A DNA stretch of 64,000 nucleotides from Piscicola geometra (GCA_943735955.1 OX030956.1:11474944-11538943); one strand, 5' to 3'. Shown: positions 53,199-64,000, counted from the stretch's first letter. A program made the numbers and translations. Notes: generated by a model from the letters alone, not told the origin.

Positions 53199-54828
53199 AC
53201 ACACAGACTGGAGGAACTGCAACGCTACCAACTCTCAATTCCCATAAAGAAGAGACGCAAGACCTTGACAGAACTGGGCAGGGGCACTTTCTTTGGAACC
53301 ACTGTCGATGACAACATCGCCCTCCTCAACAAAGCCTCTTCCCTCCTGCACCACACCAGGCCCCTCTGGAGTTCTGCCGAGAGTTGCAGCAGGTCACGCA
53401 TTGCAATACAATACAATAAAATACAATCCAATACAATGAAATCCAATACAATACAATACAATACAATACAATACAATACAATACAATACAATACAATACA
53501 ATGCAATGCAATCCAATACAATGCAATCCAATACAATGCAATCCAATACAATGAAATGCAATCCAATACAATGCAATCCAATACAATGAAATGCAATCCA
53601 ATACAATGCAATCCAATACAATACAATGCAATCCAATACAATGCAATCCAATACAATACAACGCAGTGCAATGCAATACAATACAATTGTTCCAGGTCGT
53701 TCGATGAGGGGCAGTGTGTTGCTGAGAAGGTCGTTGTTGATGGGGGAGGTCCCAAAGGAACCACTGTTTCTTGCCCCACTGAATCTCAAAATTATACTAA
53801 TAATAAAAATAACATCAACAACTACAACATTAGTAACAACAAAAACAACAATAACAGCCTCAAAAGAAAGATAATAGAGAGTCTTGGAAGGGGCAACGCC
53901 ACACAACAACAACAACAACAACAAGTGACAATCTCTGCTCACAACGCTAAGAAGCAGTATAATGGAGTTTGTGATGACGTCATGTATAGTGATGAAGCCA
54001 CCAACAACAACAACAACAGTAACAACTGCAACAGCTTGACCAGGCCAACTGCAGCTGCTGCACTGCACCACCACGCGAACAGAGGCGCACGCAAAGTGAA
54101 CAGCTTGCCTGGCATCCTCCCTCCATCCTCCTCCTTCTCCATCCCTCCTCCATCCTCCTCTTCCATCCCTCTTCCATCCTCTTCTTCCATCCTTCCTCCA
54201 TCCTCCTCCTCCATCCCTCCTCCATCCTCCTCCTCCTCCATCCCTCCTCCACTCTCTCCACAGCTTCTGTCGAGAGACTATAGGAATGAGGGTTGTGTTG
54301 TTGGAGTTGTTGGAGTTGGTGGTCATGGTGTTGGTGTTGTCGAGGAGGTGGTTGGCATTGTTGGCAGAAGTCTTGCTGCGGGCTGTCCAAGCAGGCAAAT
54401 TACTGTTTCAGGTTGATGATGCTTGTTTGTGTTCTTGTTGTTGTTGTTTGTTTATGTTACAGTCTTGGCGTTTATAATGGTATAGAAGGGTAGTTGGTTG
54501 CGAAAATGAGATAAGGTTAAAAATTGAGGTTATAAGATTTTGATGATGATGATGATGATGGTGATGATGATCATGATGATGATGATGATAATGATGGTGG
54601 TGTTAATAGTGATGACGATGATGATGATGGTGGTGTTAATAGTGATGATGATGATAATGATGGTGGTGGTGTTAATAGTGATGATGATGGTGTTAATGGT
54701 GATGATGGTGATGACCTTGAACTCTGGCAGATGACTCGGAGGCTGCAGCTTCCTTGCTGGATCTTTCGAAGGCGACCACAGAGCATCCCCTCATGCGAGG
54801 TGAAGAGTTAATAATAATAATAATAATC

Positions 54829-54860
<32 letters not shown>

Positions 54861-57800
54861 CATCATCATAATAATAGTAAAGCTATTATTATTATTGGGG
54901 AGCGGTGATGGCTTAGATGGTAGACGTCGGACTTGCAACTTAAAGGTCGCCTGTTCGAATCCCTGACAAGCAACCGTGAACTATCATATACCTAGTGTAT
55001 ATGATGCGGTGTTTGCGACGTATGCATTGAGAGATGTGTACGTCGTGTGAAGGGCGCCTCAGCGCATAAAAACCATGGTTCTCAGAACCATTGTAACATG
55101 GCCTGCGTCTGTCAAGCTGTGAACGATATAGACTAAAAAAAAAGTAAAGAGAGCTTGATTATAGTCGTCTCTCTTCAATGCATCTTCCTTTGAACCACAC
55201 GCAGGCTTCCATCACCACCAACAAGTCTCTCTGCACAGCTACACATTCTCAACAACTACATCGTCATCTACAACAACAACTGTAACAAAAACAACATCAA
55301 CAACCTTAACAGCATCAGCTTTAGCAACAACAACAGCATTCTCGCCAACACCAACATCAACAATCTCATCATTTACACCAACAACTCGAGCCCTCCACCA
55401 CCTGCACCATCTCCTCTCTTCTATCTTGACACCTACCACCTCCACCACACATACATCTTCCACCACAACTACCACCTCCACTTTGCTAACCACCTCCACC
55501 ACAACTACCACCTCCACCACAACTGCCGCCTTCACCACAACTGCCACCTCCACCACAACTGCCACCTCCACCACAACTGCCACCTCCACCACAACTGCCA
55601 CCTCCACCACAACTGCCACCTCCACCACAACTGCCACCACAACTGCCACCTCCACCACAACTACCACCTCCACCACAACTGCCACCTCCACCACAACTGA
55701 ACAGGCATCCAAGCTGGAAACCATTACGACCAACTCATCAAGAGGTTCAACTACAGCCCCTACAATGACCTTTAAAACAACTACTACAACTATGACTACA
55801 AGTTCTGATTCTGCGTCCTGTATTCCAACAACTACTACCACAACTACCCCAACAACAATAACTACCCCAACAACAACTACTACTACCACAACTACCACCA
55901 CAACAACTACCCCAACATCAATAACAACAACTACCCCAACAAAAACAACTACCCCAACAACAACAACTACCTTAACAACAACAACTACCCCAACAACTTC
56001 CACCACTTCATCCCCATTCAACAAGCACACAGAAAGCTACAAATGCGGTGCCTGCGCGGAGACCTTCAGTCGGCCTTCTGGTCTGCACACGCACCTCCTG
56101 CTCCACTCACTGGATCGGGCCTTCAAGTGCCAAAAGTGCCGCGTCTCCTTCGACCAGCGCTGGAAACTCACTCGGCACGTCAAGTCGTCGCACCATCTAC
56201 TCGCCTCTTTTTTCGATCAACGTCCGTTCAAATGCCTCTGTTGCCGAAAGGCCTTCCGTCTCAAGGGACATTTCGCCAAGCACAAACGCTCCAAACTGCA
56301 CCAGACGCTCAAGACGGACTTCGACCAGAAAGTCGCTGCTGCTGCTGCTGCTGGTGATGGTAATGATGAAGCTGGTGGTGGTGATGATGATGAAGCTGGT
56401 GGTGGTGGTGATGATGATGAAGCTGGTGGTGGTGGTGATGATGAAGCTGGTGGTGGTGGTGGTGATGATGAAGCGGGTGATGGTGGTGATGATGACGATA
56501 GGGATGGTTGTTATGATGATGATAACTCCACCAGCCATCGACATCTCAATGGTCATGCAGAGGGGCTCAAGAATAGTGATGAAGTTAATAATGGTGGTGA
56601 TAATGATGGTGATAATGGTCATGATAATGATGATGATAATGGTCATGATAATGATGGTCATGATGGTCATGATGATGATAGTCATAATGGTCATGATAAT
56701 GATGGTGAAACAGATGTTATAAGCGCCTTGAACAGCGCGAGAATGAGAAGAAGCATGACTTTGAAGCGTCAAGGAAGCTTACTGCAAGATGATGAGGATG
56801 TTGGTGATGTTGGTGGTGATGATGATGATGTTGGTGTTGGTGGTGATGATGATGATGTTGGTGGTGGTTATAATGACGGTGAGAATAATGATGTAATTAA
56901 TGGTGGTAGTGGTGGTGGTGGTGATGATGGGAATGATAACGACGATGAGAATGGTTTGGAGGGAGGTTACAAAGCACTGAAAGACAAACTCAAGCGGTGC
57001 AAAAACACCACTGCCACTTCTCTCAAGAATACCTCTTTCATGGCTTTGGCATCAGAGACTGCTGAAGAGCTTGCTAACGCAACAAGAACGGAAGCAACGA
57101 CAACTAACACGTTGCCATGCAGGTTTGCATCGTCTTCGCCACCCCAGCTGCCGTTGGCACCACAAGAAATAGCATCATTACTCCAACAACAACCACAACA
57201 AGCATCACGACCACAACAACAACAACAACCACAACAACAAAAACAACTGCATGATAGCATCAGTTGCCGCTGGTGTGATGTTGTGTGTCCCTCTCTCTCC
57301 TCCTTCATGGTGCATTGTAGACCTCAGCATTATGATCTCGTTGATTTATACCTAGTCATTATTAATTATTTTTTTTATATCTTTTTCATTGAATGTGATC
57401 GATTAATCAGCATCATCATCATAACTACAACAACAAAAGACTACTCAGAAACACGCTTATCATTATCATCACCAATAAGAATAACACCAGACCACACTCA
57501 TCAACAACATCATCATCACCATCATCAGCATTATCATCATCACCACCACCATCATCACCATCATCAGCATCATCACCACCACCATCATCATCAGCATCAC
57601 CAACAACAACTTGACAGGACCACGTGGGTGTGCACATAGAGACGAAGGTGCACGAGTGTGGCGTCTGCAGGGCAGGCTTTCAACATCGCACATCCCTACT
57701 GCAACATGTGGTACTGCATCACAACAACAATAATAATAATAATCACAACAACAACCACAACAATCTCAAAAACAACTATTACAACAACAACCTCAACAAC

Positions 57801-58088
57801 AGTCAAAACAACCACATCAACAACCACAACAACAGCAACAACAACTACAACAACCACTATCACAACAACTACAACAACCCCAACAACAGTCAAAACAACC
57901 ACATTAACAACCACACCAGTAACCACAACCACAACAGTAGCAACAACACCGATCACAACACTTACTATCGTTGTAACGGTGTCCATGACAACGATGCTTC
58001 TAATAACGAGCGGGTTGGCTTAGATGGTAAGTCGTTAGACCTGCAACTTAAAGGTCGCCAGTTCGAATCCCTGTACAGCCAACCGTGA
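48525..58088 (+). CDS. Schnurri/HIVEP-like large C2H2 zinc-finger transcription factor
   Basis: Six exons: 48525-53056, 53207-53392, 53696-54411, 54731-54799, 55205-57339, 57618-58088; all phases agree, giving about 2,702 residues. An N-terminal zinc-finger pair (about 243-300: CHYCGKVWLKPSILQKHLRT and CSDCGMKFKTKSNLSKHFKS) has the linker and second finger typical of ZAS-domain factors (Schnurri/HIVEP: KPS.L.KH.R.H, FKTKSNL.KH). A conserved-looking block follows near 1515-1580 (LEELQRYQLSIPIKKRRKTL). Three more fingers lie in exon 5 (YKCGACAETF, FKCQKCRVSF, FKCLCCRKAFRLKGHFAKHK). Exon 5 ends with a partial finger (CRWCDVVCPSLSSFMVH) and exon 6 adds another (HECGVCRAGFQHRT). Between them lie long Ser/Pro, Gln, Asn, Thr and Asp/Gly runs. 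Schnurri proteins act in BMP/Smad signalling. The initiator could also be the in-frame ATG at 48498. Orthology is likely but not certain. Confidence 0.72.
53057..53206. repeat. (CA)n microsatellite intron of the zinc-finger gene
   Basis: A 150-bp intron (CTCAG|GTGGGAG ... CACAG|ACTGGAG) that is nearly all CA. It is a multiple of three and stop-free in frame, so it looks like coding sequence. Confidence 0.85.
53393..53695. repeat. (ATACA/ATGCA)n pentanucleotide intron of the zinc-finger gene
   Basis: A 303-bp intron (CAGCAG|GTCACG ... TTCCAG|GTCGTT) of AATAC, AATGC and AATCC pentamers, also stop-free and a multiple of three. Confidence 0.85.
54896..55165 (+). mobile_element. tRNA-derived SINE, copy 1 (intron 4 of the zinc-finger gene)
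   Basis: Pol III promoter boxes are recognisable: A box TGGCTTAGATGG (54909-54920) and B box about 54952-54962 (GTTCGAATCC), as in tRNA genes. The body has the near-palindrome ATATACCTAGTGTATAT and then GATGCGGTGTTTGCGACGTA. The same body occurs at 58013-58200. The 3' end has diverged from copy 2 after GGGCGCCTCAG. It is preceded by an (ATA)n tract. Confidence 0.85.
55515..55700 (+). repeat. 18-bp coding minisatellite (CACCTCCACCACAACTGC)
   Basis: About ten tandem copies within exon 5 of the zinc-finger gene encode repeated TTATST hexapeptides. The unit is a multiple of three, so copy-number change keeps the frame. Confidence 0.9.
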
Positions 58089-58200
58089 GCTATCATATAC
58101 CTAGTGTATATGATGCGGTGTTTCACGACTTATGTCGTGTGAGGGGCGCTTCAGTTGCGTGCCCGGGCGCTATACAAAAAACTGACATTTACATTTACGA
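58013..58200 (+). mobile_element. tRNA-derived SINE, copy 2 (supplies the zinc-finger gene stop codon)
   Basis: A box at 58016-58027 (TGGCTTAGATGG), B box at 58061-58070 (GTTCGAATCC), the same ATATACCTAGTGTATAT body as copy 1, and a 3' tail GCTTCAGTTGCGTGCCCGGG then CGCTATACAAAA. The tail matches the LINE tail at 14299-14335. The reading frame of the zinc-finger gene runs through the A and B boxes and stops at TGA 58086-58088. Confidence 0.88.
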
Positions 58201-58688
58201 TGATGTTGCTACTGCTAATGATGATGATAATGATGGTGGTGGTGGTGGAAGTGGTGGTAGTAGTAGAAACTACTTACACTCTTAACTATACTACCAAAAA
58301 CACTATTTTTTTCACTATTTGATGAATACTGTATTTACGTGTAAAATAAACTATTGTTTTGTTTTTTCTTTTATTAATCAAGAAACAAAATAAATCATGT
58401 GAAACGGATGTCTTTAATCCAGAAGGAACTTCTCTTTTGGAGTACAACCACTTTGAAAACTGTGATTTAAAACCCCGAAACTCGGATAGGCAAATTTCTT
58501 CATTTGACAGACCACACATTCATTAAGTGTCTGGATATAGAAAAAAAATTGATTTGATTGTCTTCATCATTGGACATTTTTTAACTATTCGTATTTAAAT
58601 TTCTTAAATAATCCCTTTCGCCATCTTCTGGTCAATAAATTCGCCATCCTCGGGTCAACAATCAATCAATCAATCAAATCAATTCATT

Positions 58689-58735
58689 TCTATAGCGCTC
58701 TTTTCTGAAATTCAAGAGCGCTATAGAAATAAAAT
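58689..58735. repeat. Hairpin element with 12-bp perfect terminal inverted repeats
   Basis: TATAGCGCTCTT and its exact complement AAGAGCGCTATA are separated by about 10 bp and preceded by (ATCA)n. The 5' start of dispersed repeat A resembles it (TATAGCGCCCTTT...AAAAGCGCT). Confidence 0.7.
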
Positions 58736-58854
58736 GGTCAACAAATAAATAGTTTCCTGGCTTATTGTTTCTCTTATTTAAAGCTTCAGTAGAGTGGTTT
58801 GTGGAAGGCTTTCAACCTTTAGGTTAAACGGGTTTTACCGTGGCATTCTGGGTA

Positions 58855-59470
58855 TCAATCAATCAATCAATCAATCACTAATGATTTGTATAGCGCCCTT
58901 TACTAAGTGAACAAAAGCGCTCTTCAAATAAATGTGTTAAATAAAACGGTTTTTATACCACTACCAATATATGTATATATATCAATTTAAGTATAAAAAA
59001 ACAAACAATCAACCTCAATAATCCAACCTCACCCACACTACCATGACAATCACCGTCAAAAAATCACTATCACCATCAAAATTTTTTTTTTTTAATTCAA
59101 TCATCACTACAGTACCAACACTCATACCACAGCACAATCATCAGCACATCATCCTTAAAACCATAAAACACAATCATCATTTTTCTCAATTTTCTGTCTT
59201 GCCACTGGTGCCGAGGCTGCGATAGAGGGTGAAGGAGAAGTCCTTGCCAGCACTGGAACTGCTGCTGCTATGGAAGGAGTTCTCCTTTATATCGCAGCTC
59301 ACTTGATTCCCTGCGGCCATCTAGGTCTGCTGCAGCCATTCCTTGACAGATTCAAAACAACCAACATTCGCACTAAAAACATTCTAATTAATTTAATTTA
59401 ATTTTTATTTAGACATAAGATTCTAAAATTTCAATATATTATACCCAAAACCGTTTATTCTACAAATTTA
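58855..59470 (+). repeat. Dispersed repeat family A, copy 2
   Basis: The plus-strand counterpart of 13091-13685. It starts with (ATCA)n and TATAGCGCCCTTTACTAAGT. The core open frame (starting LATGAEAAIEGEGEV) is intact over about 65 codons, as in copy 1. Differences in the core are mostly synonymous or conservative (F/V, V/I, R/Q). It ends near ACCGTTTATTCTACAAATTT. Confidence 0.85.
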
Positions 59471-60028
59471 TTTGAGCGGCTGCAAAATGGCAGCCGCTAA
59501 CCAAAGATCAAAAATCAATCAATCACTAATGATCATTCAGTTATCCAGTGTTTAACCTAACTCTCCATTGGAGATTAAGCAATGCTTTGAAGCTAACGGC
59601 ATTATGACGTTACTCAAAGTTCAAAGAGAGTTATGATGCAGAACTGGTTGCTAAATGACAGTTGAATCAGCCAGTGAAAACTTCCCTGCAAGGAGTACTC
59701 CTACATAAGTATGTGCAGACTTTACTACATAGAATTTTTTTTTAATAAGTCAGATTGCATTCAGACGAATAAAAAAATTAATTTCTTTTTAAATTTAAGC
59801 TTATTCAAACTTGTTTTTTTATTTCAAAGTAAGTTAATAATATTATTTGAGCTCTATTTCAAGTATGTTTCAATATTATAAATAACTTATATTTTATAAA
59901 ATTTATTTGTAAAATTGAATTTAATAATTAACTAATTTCGAGTCTATGTACAATTTTTACCGAATTCGCTTTTACTTGTGAGTTAAATTTTAACTCAATA
60001 CTTTTTAACATTTAAAGAAATTGTAGTA

Positions 60029-62307
60029 ATGATTTTACCTCAAACATTAGTCTTCACCTCGATTCAAACGAATCAAGAATGTCTAAAGGTAAGCCAGCCG
60101 TGAACATCCATCAATGTATTCTATGAAACGGTAGACGTTAATTTCAGTGGTATCAAAGTTTAATACCACTGAAATTAATGTTCAATAATTAAACTGATGC
60201 TTTGTTAAAGTATATCCATAATCTTAAATTCCAGTCGATTGGCCATGACACCAGGGACATTTACTTGACGCTCGACGGGAAAAAGGTCCGTGATGATGAA
60301 GACTCCATTCCAGGCAGGGTGTACCGAGTCAACTACAGACTGCCAGGAGGCAAAGGAGGCACGCACAACCTTTCATAATTAACCATATTTATTTTTCTTC
60401 CATTGAAATATATTTTACTTATTTGTTTAATATACAGGTTAAACACGTAATGAAACCTCATTATCCACCCACACAACTAAACCTCCTCAACCACCCACAC
60501 AACTAGACCTCCTCAACCACCCACACAACTAAACCTCCTCAACCACCCACACAACTAAACCTCCTCAACCACCCACACAACTAGACCTCCTCAACCACCT
60601 ACGCAACTAGACTTCCTCAACCACCCACGCAGGTTTCGGATCGATGCTGAGGGCATTGGGGGCTCAGATCGAGAAGACGACGAACAGGGAGGCGTGCAGG
60701 GATCTGAGTGGCAGACGCATCAGAGACGTCAACACCGAAAAGAAGTTGGTGGGGTGCTAGTATTTGATGGTGGTGGTGGAAGGTGTGATGAGGGTGGTGA
60801 ACGTGGTCGCATGTATTGATGTTATATTGGGTTTTCGATGATGGTGATGATAATGATGTTGATGAAGTTAGTAGCTTACATTGCCAATACAGACTGAGGG
60901 AATGGGCGGCAAAGCAGGAGGAGAGAGATGCAGAGAAGGAGAAGAGGAGGAGGGAGAAGAGGAAGAAGAAGCACGAGCCCCAAGGTGACTTATTCCTCTA
61001 CACTTCCTTACTCTATTTTTCATTCTCCATCCATCCCTCTTCCCATATCCATCCCTCCTCCACCATTCATTCCTCTTCCACCACCCATCCCTCTTCCCAT
61101 ATCCATCCCTCCTCCACCACCCATCCCTCTTCCCATATCCATCCCACTCATTCCAACCCTCCACAGTCTCCCAGTTTGTGGACCAAGAGTACACGGACCA
61201 GAAGGAGAAGATCAAACAGAATCTGGAAGAGGCCCTCAAACACGGTTCGCATGCCATCATCATCATCATCATCACTTTCACTACCATCATCATCATCAAC
61301 ATCATCAACGTCATCATCACTTTCACTATCATTATCATCATCAAAGTCATTATCACTTTCACTATCATCATCATCATCATCATTATAATTACGATAATTA
61401 TCATCGTCATCACTATTATTATAATAATAGTAAGAAGAATAATGATAATCATCATCATCACCACGCCCACTCCACAGGCTTGAGTGAGCCAGTGCTGGCG
61501 AAGGTGAAAGAGGCGGGAAACGACTACAAGAAGATGGCGATGTGTCTCAAATCGTATGGAGTGGAACTATCATCATCATCGTCGTCGTCAAGTGATGATG
61601 ATGATGATGCGGCTGGTGATGATGATGATACGGCTGCAGGTTGTAGTAGCAGTTTTAAAGGTGATGGTGGTGGCAAGGAAAAGAGGAGGAGAATGAATGA
61701 AGATGATGGAGTGAAGAATGTCGACGCATCCTCTCCATCATCATTAGATGTTGAAGAGGAGAGTGTGAGATGTAATGCATTGTCTTCAAATGGTGGTGAT
61801 GATAATGATGCCAGGAGCAGTCATCAATCTCAACAAGGGAATGGGGAAACTGAAGTGATAAGTGTTGATAATGATACTGGAAATGAAGCCACTATGACGT
61901 CATCAAGCATCATCAGGCCTGCTGCAGCAACTACCATCAGCACTGAAACGTCATCAAGAGACGATGAACAAGAAAAGAACAACCTACCACCACAAGAACC
62001 TACACACACACCCACACAAATACCTACACAGCCAACTCCCACGCAGCTACCGATTCCAACACCCATTCAACCACCCACACCGATAGACATCACCACGATC
62101 GACCTTTCCACCTGCCACTCCCTCCAGCACCTGCAAGCACTGGGCATGGAGGTGTTGAAAGAACTACTGAAGGCCAGGGCTGTCAAGTGCAGTGGCACTC
62201 TGGCAGAAAGGGCTGAACGTCTCTTGGCCATCAAGGACCTCACTGATCAGGAAATACCCGCGCATCTACTAGCCAAGGGTGCTACTAAAGGAAAGGCTAA
62301 GAAGTGA
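60029..62307 (+). CDS. SDE2: Splicing/replication-stress regulator SDE2
   Basis: SDE2 is made as a ubiquitin-like precursor cleaved after a diglycine; the C-terminal part works in pre-mRNA splicing and PCNA-linked replication stress. Six exons: 60029-60088, 60235-60358, 60633-60744, 60893-60984, 61167-61244, 61478-62307, giving 431 residues. The Ubl is about residues 1-58, ending RLPGG, followed by the conserved [17 protein letters not shown] with the cleavage site GG-K. Then [20 protein letters not shown], a basic coiled coil ([18 protein letters not shown]) and an acidic/Ser-rich middle. A C-terminal SAP-like helix pair follows ([32 protein letters not shown]). AATAAA lies at 62363. Intron 2 uses a GC donor. 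Confidence 0.95.
60455..60630. repeat. 26-bp minisatellite in SDE2 intron 2
   Basis: About six to seven copies of CCACCCACACAACTARACCTCCTCAA run up to the acceptor at 60631. The last copy (CCACCCACGCAG) supplies the AG acceptor itself. Confidence 0.93.
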
Positions 62308-63241
62308 TGTGCAAGTACTTTAAAAGTTCTTTGTTGGATTATATTTGTATCGTTTATCTTGAAATAAAATATTCTTGAAATATTTTAATAAATTTATATA
62401 GCGAGTATTTCGAAACTTTCAAGCTTAATGCAAGCATCTATATGCAAAAGTGGTGTCAAGTTGAAATCGACAAAATATGATTTCATCATCATCATCCTTA
62501 TAACTATAATCATCATCGTCATCTTTATAACTATAATCATCATCGTCATCCTTATAACTATAATCATCATCGTCATCTTTAACTATAATCATCATCGTCA
62601 TCCTTAAATCATCATCATCATTCTTATAACTATAATCATCATCGTCATCCTTAAATCATCATCACCATCATTAACAGTAAGCCACCATGAATGAGTAGTC
62701 AGAGTGCCTGAAATACACACAGGATGTTAAACAATGCAGTCATTCAAGCAATCTCTCATGCGTCTTTGAGAGAAATCTCTAATGTTGGAAGGCAATTTGG
62801 AAAAAACTTAAAACATATTTTGTAAATAATTGAATAAATATATAAAATGAATAAGAAGATAGAGTTACAAGCACACAAAAAAAACTTCAAATATCACGAG
62901 GAACAAGGCGAAAGAACCCCTGGTGGAAGCTCCAAATCTCATTAACAAATGCTTAATTACTAATTCAATTAGAGCACTGTATAAGTAGTTGAAAGCTTAA
63001 TTAGATGCTGATTAACGGGAATTAGTGGTAAATTAATTATGAATTGATATTAATTAAATGAGTGTTCAACTAAGCTGATGCAATTGTATGCTTCAAAGAT
63101 CGAGAAATCAAAAAACTTGAAATGAATAAATCTGTCTCTACAGAGGCACAAGCAAAGACACGCATACAAAGACACAATCATGAAGGCACACATACAAGCA
63201 CATAGACACACAAACAAACAAAGAGAGAGAGAGACAAACAT
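62308..63241. other. SDE2-ERLEC1 convergent interval with 27-bp minisatellite
   Basis: A minisatellite built from TATAACTATAATCATCATCG plus TCATCYT covers 62480-62675 in about seven copies. The remainder is AT-rich 3' flank. No coding sequence seen. Confidence 0.65.
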
Positions 63242-64000
63242 TCAAGGATAGGTGATAAGGCCGTTTTCGTGAGCTGAGTCGATCACTGCGCAAAAGATGT
63301 ATGACTGAACCTGGTGGTGGTGGTGGTGGTGGTGATGTGGTAGTGGTGGTGGTGAGAAAAAAATAAACATGCAACAGCCGCAACAAAACAACAACAAGCA
63401 ACAAAACAACAAAAGCAGCAACAACAACAAAAGCAACAACAACAACTGGAGCATACGACGAGTTCGTAGGAGCAGACGGAGGACTCGATGAGGTGGATGA
63501 GGATGCCCTTCGAGGCGGTCGAGCTGTCCAGGCATCTGTGTGTTGTTGTTGGTGTTGGTGTTGTTGTTGTTGTTGGTGTTGTTGTTGATGTGTTGTTGTT
63601 GATGTTGTTGGTGTGTTGTTGTTGGTGTTGTTGTTGTTGTTGTTGTTGGTGTTGATGTGTTGTTGTTGATGTTGTTGGTGTGTTGTTGTTGTTGTTGTGT
63701 TGTTGTTGTTGTATTGTCGATGTTGTTGTTGTTGGTATTGATGTTGTTGTTGGTTGGTTGGTTGATTAGTGTTCTTGCTTGTTGCTGATATTTGGTTGGG
63801 GCTGGGTGTTGTTGTTCTTTTGTTGCTTGAGTGGTGAACTTTTTACATAAAAGATGATTTGTTGTTCTGATTTATTCGTTGTTTAATATTTAAATAATCG
63901 AATTATGATTTAATCATCTAAATCAAATCTCAAAAAATCAAATCTCAAGAGGCTCTCACTCAAGTCGCACTTGCACCGCTCTGCGCTCTTTGATCTCGTC
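63242..64000 (-). CDS. ERLEC1: ERLEC1 (XTP3-B), C-terminal MRH-domain exons, partial at window edge
   Basis: ER lectin that delivers glycoproteins with trimmed mannose to the HRD1 ERAD ligase. Three exons in phase: 63960-64000 (open to the window edge), 63457-63535, 63242-63304. Joined, they read ERRAVQVRLECLDSSTASKG then ILIHLIESSVCSYELVSYIF and CAVIDSAHENGLITYP, then stop. This parallels the end of the second MRH domain of ERLEC1: 'QV.V.L.C......' then 'V...LEP..C.Y.L.....ICK.L..ADENGL'. OS-9 has its MRH domain further from the C-terminus, so ERLEC1 fits better. The two cysteines of the terminal MRH loop are present. Only about 60 residues are visible. Confidence 0.78.
63536..63959. repeat. 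(TTG)n microsatellite in an ERLEC1 intron
   Basis: TTG triplets with GTG and GAT interruptions cover about 63540-63760. On the transcript strand this is CAA-rich, just upstream of the acceptor of the next exon. Confidence 0.9.

Larger units (their letters stand above)
58201..60028. other. Repeat-rich interval between the zinc-finger gene and SDE2
   Basis: It holds a short hairpin repeat (58689-58735), dispersed repeat A copy 2 (58855-59470) and further AT-rich sequence with a CAATCAATCACTAATGATCA remnant at 59515. No coding exon of the flanking genes is seen. Confidence 0.6.

Noticed and set aside
54909..54962. Functional tRNA gene
   Set aside because: A and B boxes are present, but the arms do not pair into a cloverleaf by eye, and the same unit is repeated at 58016 with a SINE body and LINE-type tail.

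Overview
The window is animal nuclear DNA. Genes are split by many short GT-AG introns, occur on both strands without operons, and sit in AT-rich sequence full of simple repeats. The gene set is bilaterian: an NCAM/Fasciclin II-type adhesion molecule, SYD-1, NUBP1, NGLY1, ARMC7, TMED2, AASDHPPT, SDE2 and ERLEC1. The repeat-rich style, the CAM architecture and the tRNA-SINE/LINE fragments suit a lophotrochozoan, perhaps an annelid such as a leech, but that placement is a weak inference. Exon models were built by hand from splice signals and reading-phase agreement. Where stated, the summed exons are an exact multiple of three.

Layout. 2.3-12.3 kb (-): exons of a 5-Ig + 2-FN3 + transmembrane neural CAM, with introns filled by microsatellites. 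11.4-14.4 kb: non-LTR retrotransposon debris and one copy of a dispersed repeat. 17.3-23.4 kb (-): a complete nine-exon SYD-1 (PDZ-C2-RhoGAP). 23.4-30.5 kb: a near gene-free block with about 1.1 kb of (TG)n, a 1.3 kb 12-bp minisatellite and two further minisatellites. 30.5-33.0 kb (+): a complete NUBP1. 33.2-35.0 kb (+): a type II membrane coiled-coil protein, possibly GOLM-like.

35.9-47.5 kb is compact, with three head-to-head pairs whose start codons lie about 200-310 bp apart: NGLY1/ARMC7, TMED2/AASDHPPT and a Tudor-domain gene/a small TFPT(INO80F)-like gene. 48.5-58.1 kb (+): a very large C2H2 zinc-finger protein of Schnurri/HIVEP type whose last codons come from a SINE. 58-60 kb: repeats. 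60.0-62.3 kb (+): SDE2. 63.2 kb to the window end (-): the C-terminal exons of ERLEC1.

Most of the genes are housekeeping: Fe-S cluster assembly, glycoprotein quality control (NGLY1, ERLEC1), COPI/COPII cargo traffic (TMED2), carrier-protein activation (AASDHPPT) and splicing/replication (SDE2). Two are neuronal, the CAM and SYD-1. I found no new defence system or operon. The most notable signals are the exonised SINE, the LINE/SINE shared 3' tail, stop-free triplet-length microsatellite introns, a GC-AG intron at the SDE2 cleavage site, TG tracts starting at NUBP1 splice donors, and an excess of the palindrome TGACGTCA.
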